37,697 nucleotides of DNA from Bacteroidota bacterium (GTDB taxonomy: Bacteria > Bacteroidota > Bacteroidia > Chitinophagales > Chitinophagaceae). The stretch covers positions 1 to 37,697 of the forward strand of contig JAEWKC010000002.1 of NCBI GenBank assembly GCA_023386235.1. Direction: 5' to 3'. The number at the start of each line of letters is the position of its first letter. Positions within the stretch are counted from its first letter, which is position 1. Position numbers and translations under genes: made by a program. Below, one piece after another: positions 32,377 to 37,697 of the stretch. The notes beneath the pieces were generated by a model. The model was not told the DNA's origin. It made no database searches and saw nothing but the letters and a program-made list of their open reading frames with translations.

Positions 32377-34785
32377 TTATTTTTGTAATCTTTTCTGCTC
32401 CTCACTGTTACTGCCTTCCAGCTTGTTTACTTTAAAGGCTTTACCTGCTTTAAAATTATAAGTAAGACCTACGGTTACATATCTTGATTGTTGACGACTG
32501 ATTATGTCCAGATTAAAATCGTTGTATGTAAGTCTGCCTCTGATTCTTTGCGTATAGAAAATATCATTCATGTTTACTTTGAAAGTAAGTTTATCCTCTA
32601 AGAATTTTCTTGAAAAGCCCGCGTTCACGCTGCCAAAAGGTTCTATTATACCATTAGCAAAAATAAAATTGGAAATATAGAACCCGGATAAAATAAAATT
32701 TGTTTTCTTATTAATAGCAAATGTCTGGTTAGACTGCAACATGGCTATTGGTTTTTCAATGCTATATTCGGGCGCTTTAAGTGTTTGATAGCTCAGTTGT
32801 AGCGTATTCTGCGTGCTCCACCATTTGGTGATTTTTACAGGAGCGAACAGGGTAAAAGAAAGATTGTTGCTTTCACCTGAATTAATGGGTTGCTGAATCA
32901 TGATGCGTGGATCGTTTTCATCGTTTCTTATCACTCGGTTAATTATATCGCGGCTGTGCGTGTAGTTTAAAGTGAACATATACTGATGCTTTAAAGTAAA
33001 TCCCAATTCATAAGAGTTATTGAATTCCGGTTTCAGGTAAGGATTACCCATACCGATTGTGTACGCATCGGCATACCCTACATACGGATTCAATTCATGG
33101 AAAGAAGGGCGGTTAAATCTTCTGTTGTAAGAAAAATTGATAGCATTGTCGCCTTTTTTATTTACTGTTCTAGATAAATATACACTGGGAAATAAAGAAA
33201 AATAATCGTAAGGGTTAGGCGTTTCTTTTCCCTGAGCATAGAGCCTGCCGGTTACTTTTGTATTTTCACCTCTCAAACCCAGTTGTACATTCGTTTTCAG
33301 GATGATGCCTTCAAAATTTATATATCCTGCCACAATGTTTTCATTATAATTGTATTGATAGTTTTCAGCGGTGCTTGGATGCCAGGCTCCATTGCTGAGA
33401 TATTCAAAATCGGCAAGATTCTCAATCTTAGTATCCGTCATTTTGGCTCCGTAAGATAATATGTGACCGCTTTTGAAACCTTTTGCATACTTTGCGTCTA
33501 CCGTATAAATATTGGCTTCGCTGGGGGTAGCGTTTCTGAATGCCGTATCCTGTATTAAAACATTCTGCACATTGTAAACCATATTATGCGCATCGCTGGT
33601 ATTATTCAGCTTATTATTGGTATAATCTGCCAGTAAAGTAAATTTCGACGCGAGCGTATCTGTCTGAATCTGGTATTTTAAGCCGATATTATTATAAGTA
33701 CCATCGTAGCTGCCCGGAAATTCTCCTTTATTGGTAATATTGGCCTCAGGATTATTTATATAATTTGTAATTGTATTCGCAATCATTTCCGAACTGTATT
33801 TCGAACCGGAACGATTGTATTCAAGGTTTACAAATTGCTTATCGGTAATATCATAGCTTCCACCCACCTGTATTCTGTTGGATTTCCCGAAAGAGGTACC
33901 GTTATTTCTCGCTGTAAAAGCACCATCGGTAAATGTTCTGTATTGTTGCAGATTTTCAAACCGTTTTTGATTATAATAAGAGCCTGTTCCGTATAGTGAT
34001 ACTTTATTTTTCTTGTAGTTAATGTTTACTCCATCGCTGGTACCTGCATATTTACCTTGCGTGTAATTAGCGTAAACACTGCCATTGATGCCCGTATTCC
34101 GGTTTTTCTTTAATACAATATTGATAAGTCCGCCCGTGCCTTGCGCATCATACTCGGCAGGGGGGTGTGCTATCACTTCCACCGATTTAATGTCTTCAGC
34201 TCTCAACGAATTTAAATAATTGGAAAGATCATTACCTGCAAGGTTCAATATCTTACCATCTACCATCACACGCACACCACCATTGCCATTGATGTGTATC
34301 TTATTATCGTAGATAAGCACGCCCGGCGCAAGGTTCAGCATTTCCATAGAAGATTTTCCTGCAGAGAGTGGATTGTTTTCTACCTGCATAATTATCCTGT
34401 CTGGTTTGCGCTGTATTATGGCAGTTGAACTTGTAACCGTAACGTCTTTGAGACGCTCGTCGGATTTGATCAATGTGAAATTTACATCCTTGACATCATT
34501 TGCTATGGCAACTTCTTTGCGTAGAGAATCATAACCTACAGAGGAGATATTAAATAAATATTTTCCGCCGGTTTGTAAATGGATTTGATAGTTACCATTT
34601 TCATCGGCTATCTTTTCAGATACCACTTTTTTTAATGAATCGCTTGTGGCAACGCGTATGGTTGCGAAAGGAACGGGCGCGTTTTTATCGTCGGTGACCT
34701 GCCCGGTAATTTTCCCTGAAACCAACACCTGTGCTTGTGCAGAGAAGATCATTAGCGTTAAAATAGATAAGAGGACCGCTTTCAT
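32377..34785 (-). CDS. TonB-dependent receptor-type outer membrane beta-barrel protein
   Basis: A protein of 802 residues. A signal peptide (1-18, ending SAQAQ) is followed by a carboxypeptidase-regulatory-like beta domain (about 25-110, GQVTDDKNAPVPFATIRV), a plug domain (about 115-230, LNLAPGVLIYDNKIHINGNG, VRVMVDGK, EVIAHPPAEYDAQGTGGLIN) and a barrel of the OMP_b-brl_3 type (PF14905). It belongs to the Bacteroidota group of receptor-like barrels whose ligands are mostly unknown. No SusD-like partner is adjacent, arguing against a polysaccharide-utilisation locus. Confidence 0.9.
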   Translation of the reverse strand: MKAVLLSILTLMIFSAQAQVLVSGKITGQVTDDKNAPVPFATIRVATSDSLKKVVSEKIADENGNYQIHLQTGGKYLFNISSVGYDSLRKEVAIANDVKDVNFTLIKSDERLKDVTVTSSTAIIQRKPDRIIMQVENNPLSAGKSSMEMLNLAPGVLIYDNKIHINGNGGVRVMVDGKILNLAGNDLSNYLNSLRAEDIKSVEVIAHPPAEYDAQGTGGLINIVLKKNRNTGINGSVYANYTQGKYAGTSDGVNINYKKNKVSLYGTGSYYNQKRFENLQQYRTFTDGAFTARNNGTSFGKSNRIQVGGSYDITDKQFVNLEYNRSGSKYSSEMIANTITNYINNPEANITNKGEFPGSYDGTYNNIGLKYQIQTDTLASKFTLLADYTNNKLNNTSDAHNMVYNVQNVLIQDTAFRNATPSEANIYTVDAKYAKGFKSGHILSYGAKMTDTKIENLADFEYLSNGAWHPSTAENYQYNYNENIVAGYINFEGIILKTNVQLGLRGENTKVTGRLYAQGKETPNPYDYFSLFPSVYLSRTVNKKGDNAINFSYNRRFNRPSFHELNPYVGYADAYTIGMGNPYLKPEFNNSYELGFTLKHQYMFTLNYTHSRDIINRVIRNDENDPRIMIQQPINSGESNNLSFTLFAPVKITKWWSTQNTLQLSYQTLKAPEYSIEKPIAMLQSNQTFAINKKTNFILSGFYISNFIFANGIIEPFGSVNAGFSRKFLEDKLTFKVNMNDIFYTQRIRGRLTYNDFNLDIISRQQSRYVTVGLTYNFKAGKAFKVNKLEGSNSEEQKRLQK

Positions 34786-34922
34786 TTTTTTTGTTTTAGT
34801 TAATTAGTACTTTTAAGTTTAAGTTTATTACAGTATAGTTTTTATCGGGCAATTCTTTCCCGGTCTTCTGTATAAAAGAAGATAATATCTTAAAAAAAGT
34901 TGCCTGGAACAGGAATTAAATC

Positions 34923-36977
34923 TTAATTATTTGCTGTAGAATCTTTTTTAGTCTGTATTTTTTTTAGCGCGTCTTCGTACGTTAAAGAATCTACGGGTTC
35001 GTCGTTGATGTAGTAGCTGGCTACACCGTTTTCAATTTCTTTTTTTACGGAAACGTCTCCTTCACCATCATTCGAAGATGCGGCCACGTCTGCGTTTTCT
35101 TCATGCAAAGGTTTTAATCCTTCGGCCGTCATTATATATTCCTTGCCGGTGCTCCAATCTCTGTTTCTTCTCCATCTGAAATTGCCAATTTCTACATTCG
35201 GACTTCCAAAATAATTATCATTGATCAGGATGGTCTTGCCTATAGGCACTTCAATAGTGATGTTTGCTTTCTGGTTTCTGAATTTATTATCGGCGTTGAT
35301 TAAGATACCTTTATCTATATGCAGCACAGAATCCTGTTGCGTAAAAGGGAGGTTTATTTTATCTGCCCATGCATTGGCATCAGCAATGCTTGTACCATTG
35401 GCGTATTTTTGAATGTATGCATGATAGTTGCTATCTGTAGATTTTTCAATATCCAGGTACATATTATTGATGTAAAATTTATCGTTTCTTTTAAAAGGAA
35501 ATAATCTTATCCCTTTTTTGAAAAACAATTTTTTACTATTATCATTTTTAAAATCAACGATCATTTTATTTACTCCGGGATTGTTTAATGCCACAGTTTG
35601 CCTGCTTAATTCGCTTTCGTATTTAATATTATTAATGCCGGAGATAAGTAAGGCTACAGACGCGATTAAGCCCACTACCCAAAGCATTAAAAATGCATTT
35701 CTCAGATTTGAATTTTTGTGCTTGTAACCAAAAATTCTTCTTATTAACCAAATACACAATGCTATTACAGGAACCCAGATGAAACAGACTATTGCAATCA
35801 CCGAAGCAATATTTTGCCACCCTTCATTGAAATACAAATTGAGATAGGGAAGTGTAAAGAAAGATGCTGTACCCAATGCTATCAATACACTCAACAGCGT
35901 TAGCAATAAAATACCCAGAATAGTGTACGCGAATATCTTAATGATAGTCAGTAAAATATCGCCCAGCGTGGAACCACTTTCCTGATAAGTATAGGGTTGC
36001 GGCTGGGTCATTAGTGAGTTGATTTCAGCATTGTTTGCATTGTCTGTATCGGTAATTACGGGTTTATTGACTTTTTTTTTATCATCGCCCATATCTTCCT
36101 GAACAGTGTTTCTGATATTGGTCAAATCGATATTTTCTCCTCTCATGGCAAGAAAGTCAGACGGTCTTTTGGCTTTCGGAACCACAATCCACAACACCAG
36201 GTACAGTAAAGCGGTAAATCCGCTGAGACTGCCGGTAACAAATCCGAAATCAAGTATTCCTAAAATAGCAGGGGATAATAAACTGAGTAAGAAGATCAAC
36301 CGCACTACCCACAATTCCACGTTGAAGTAATGCGACAGGCCCGCGCATATACCGCCCAGCATTTTATTGCTTGGATCTCTGTATAATTTTTTATAAGAAG
36401 AGCCTATTTCTTTAGTTGCAGCTCCGGGCAACGCGGCCCAAAGTATGATATAGATAAGCACACTGATGCCGTATGCAAAAGCTAGTAGAACGGTTACTAT
36501 TCTTACTAATGTGTGGTCTATACCTAAGTAATTGGCTACGCCGGCGCACACACCGCCAATTTTTTTATTGGTTTCGTCGCGGTGCAAGCGTTTTTTTATT
36601 CTTGTATGATCGTGTGCGGGAGTGGCTTTGGTATAAGTGTTTTCCTGCGCAGATTCTGCAGACGCGGTGGCAGAAGCCGTAGTAGCAGCTGCATGTGCCT
36701 GGTAAATATCTTCTTCCTGTTGCAATTCTTGCGGGCGACCGATGCTTTTAATAATCGACTCCAGGTGGACTTCTGTAACACAGGGTTCGCCTTTTTTTAT
36801 AATTTCTTCAAACAGCTCGGAGATGCGCCATTCTATATCGTTGATTATTTCATCGCGACCTTCTTCGTTGGCGAAATATACGCGCAAGCTGTCTATATAT
36901 TGTTTAAGGTTTTCATACGCTACTTCTTCTATCATTACCACACGTCCTTGAAAATTTATGTTGATTACCTTTTTCAT
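34923..36977 (-). CDS. Double-PspC membrane protein
   Basis: A protein of 684 residues. Residues 1-90 are a cytosolic domain (KVININFQGRVVMIEEVAYE, IEWRISELFEEII). Two PspC domains follow: about 131-190 (KIGGVCAGVANYLGIDHTLVR, YIILWAALPGA) and about 197-270 (KMLGGICAGLSHYFNVELWVVR, YLVLWIVVPKA). Next come three to four further helices (about 345-470). The C-terminal part of about 200 residues is soluble and beta-rich, with a low-complexity acidic tail. PspC proteins sense or buffer envelope stress. It is preceded by a PadR regulator gene 43 bases upstream, a common Bacteroidota pairing. Confidence 0.9.
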   Translation of the reverse strand: MKKVININFQGRVVMIEEVAYENLKQYIDSLRVYFANEEGRDEIINDIEWRISELFEEIIKKGEPCVTEVHLESIIKSIGRPQELQQEEDIYQAHAAATTASATASAESAQENTYTKATPAHDHTRIKKRLHRDETNKKIGGVCAGVANYLGIDHTLVRIVTVLLAFAYGISVLIYIILWAALPGAATKEIGSSYKKLYRDPSNKMLGGICAGLSHYFNVELWVVRLIFLLSLLSPAILGILDFGFVTGSLSGFTALLYLVLWIVVPKAKRPSDFLAMRGENIDLTNIRNTVQEDMGDDKKKVNKPVITDTDNANNAEINSLMTQPQPYTYQESGSTLGDILLTIIKIFAYTILGILLLTLLSVLIALGTASFFTLPYLNLYFNEGWQNIASVIAIVCFIWVPVIALCIWLIRRIFGYKHKNSNLRNAFLMLWVVGLIASVALLISGINNIKYESELSRQTVALNNPGVNKMIVDFKNDNSKKLFFKKGIRLFPFKRNDKFYINNMYLDIEKSTDSNYHAYIQKYANGTSIADANAWADKINLPFTQQDSVLHIDKGILINADNKFRNQKANITIEVPIGKTILINDNYFGSPNVEIGNFRWRRNRDWSTGKEYIMTAEGLKPLHEENADVAASSNDGEGDVSVKKEIENGVASYYINDEPVDSLTYEDALKKIQTKKDSTANN

Positions 36978-37020
36978 AATTTATGTTTTATTTAATTGTT
37001 TGTTTGTGATAGATGTTTGA

Positions 37021-37356
37021 TTAGATTTCAACTGTTGTTGTAATTTTATTTACCGCGTCGGAAAGTTCTTTCCAGGTTTTTTTCAGCTCCAGATAAAAGA
37101 CCATACCTTTTTCCGTTAAGCTAAAATATTTCCTGGGCGGCCCCGATACACTCTCCACCCAACGATAGGAGAGCAGGTCGGCATTTTTAAGGCGTGTAAG
37201 TAAGGGATAAAGTGTGCCTTCGAGAACGCTTAAATTAGCGTCTTTTAATTTCTCTAAAATATCACTCGGATAAGACTCTTCATTTTTAATAATAGACAAA
37301 ATGCAGAACTCCAATACGCCTTTCCGCATCTGACTTTGTGTATTTTGTATATCCAT
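37021..37356 (-). CDS. PadR family transcriptional regulator
   Basis: A winged-helix repressor of 111 residues. RKGVLEFCILSIIKNEESYPSDILEKL, then VLEGTLYPLLTRLKNADLLSYRWVE and GPPRKYFSLTEKG, is the PadR-N signature. It is of the short PadR-s2 class, with one C-terminal dimerisation helix. It heads an operon with the PspC protein. An exact palindrome upstream (37420-37438) is its probable operator, so autoregulation of the envelope-stress operon is likely. Confidence 0.94.
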   Translation of the reverse strand: MDIQNTQSQMRKGVLEFCILSIIKNEESYPSDILEKLKDANLSVLEGTLYPLLTRLKNADLLSYRWVESVSGPPRKYFSLTEKGMVFYLELKKTWKELSDAVNKITTTVEI

Positions 37357-37397
37357 TGTATAAGTGGTTTAAGTTAATCATTTAGAACTTGACAACA

Positions 37398-37405
37398 CAA
37401 AGATA
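37398..37405 (-). promoter_or_regulatory. -7 element of the padR-pspC operon
   Basis: The minus-strand reading is TATCTTTG, matching TAnnTTTG, 41 bases before the ATG at 37356. A TTG lies 21 bases upstream and overlaps the palindrome at 37420-37438, acceptable as the -33 element. Confidence 0.55.
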
Positions 37406-37419
37406 TGGACTTTGTATAT

Positions 37420-37438
37420 TACTATGCAATACATAGTA
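37420..37438 (-). promoter_or_regulatory. Palindromic operator candidate for PadR
   Basis: TACTATG-TATTG-CATAGTA on the minus strand, a perfect seven-base dyad with a five-base centre that covers the -33 region of the padR promoter. Size and position suit a dimeric PadR repressor. Confidence 0.6.
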
Positions 37439-37583
37439 GTGTATTAAATTGTTTATATTATTTAGATAATACGTAATTATTTATTTATAAACAATATAAG
37501 ATATTTATATCATTTTTATTTATCATTTATTTAACATATAGGTGTGTTTACTTCGATGAAATTATTAATTACCTGAGTTCTGG

Positions 37584-37697
37584 TTAAGCAGCTGGCAATA
37601 ATTGCATTTGTCTTTGAAATTGTTCAATGAGTTCAGGATTAGTTTCCTCTATATCCTTTTTTATGGAAGGTTTTTTTGGAAAGAATGCATATGCGGC
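37584..37697 (-). CDS. C-terminal fragment of an unidentified protein (runs off the window)
   Basis: On the minus strand the frame is open from the window edge for 37 codons, ending LIEQFQRQMQLLPAA before TAA. The composition (Lys, Glu, Gln rich, helix-like) looks like a real C-terminus, and the stop is followed by AT-rich noncoding DNA. Too little is present to assign a family. Confidence 0.4.
   Translation of the reverse strand, partial: AAYAFFPKKPSIKKDIEETNPELIEQFQRQMQLLPAA

Noticed and set aside
1..37697. CRISPR arrays, insertion sequences and rRNA genes
   Set aside because: No regularly spaced direct repeats, no transposase-like ORF with terminal inverted repeats and no rRNA segments were seen on reading through both strands.

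Overview
The window comes from a Bacteroidota chromosome, most likely a member of the Chitinophagaceae or a close relative. This rests on the AT-rich composition, several copies of the Bacteroidota promoter signature (TTTG, about 19 bases, TAnnTTTG), weak Shine-Dalgarno signals, an OMP_b-brl_3 TonB-type receptor, a PspC/PadR pair, a 2TM-domain protein and a MarR-headed zeaxanthin cluster. No insertion sequence, integrase, prophage gene or CRISPR array was seen.

Layout. 1-4980 (+): the 3' half of a MATE exporter, a two-part PNGase F-family glycoamidase and the PriA helicase, tightly packed. 4997-8409: nitroreductase and a HAD phosphatase on the minus strand, a small membrane protein on the plus strand, then a minus-strand clpS-aat-doxX operon (N-degron pathway). 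8575-11470 (+): an MlaE permease, UppP and a UMF1-type MFS transporter. 11565-12715 (+): a 2TM protein, a polytopic membrane protein and a winged-helix regulator behind a dyad-containing promoter. 12749-14196: an aborted signal-peptide ORF, pirin, and a broken four-helix-bundle gene. 14260-16780 (-): a DHA2-type MFS exporter and a luciferase-like oxidoreductase.

16900-17074 is an isolated tRNA unit with an exact consensus promoter and a strong terminator. Its cloverleaf is intact, but canonical numbering gives anticodon UUA, which reads the stop codon UAA. This is the most unusual object in the window, because 28 of the 36 complete genes end in TAA.

17390-24374 (+) is a conspicuously AT-rich, translationally coupled operon: MarR regulator, crtI, crtB, an unknown secreted protein, an SRPBCC protein, crtZ, a fused CrtYcd lycopene cyclase, photolyase and idi. 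It would convert IPP/GGPP to phytoene, lycopene, beta-carotene and zeaxanthin and repair UV lesions, so it is a light-protection module. GGPP synthase is not present and must come from elsewhere.

24649-37697: MscS channel (-), class I ribonucleotide reductase nrdB-nrdA (+) without an ATP-cone, an Amidase_3 (-), ammonium transporter (+), Sua5/TsaC (+), a TonB-type outer membrane protein (-), a PadR-PspC operon (-) with a clear palindromic operator, and the 3' end of one more minus-strand gene at the right edge.
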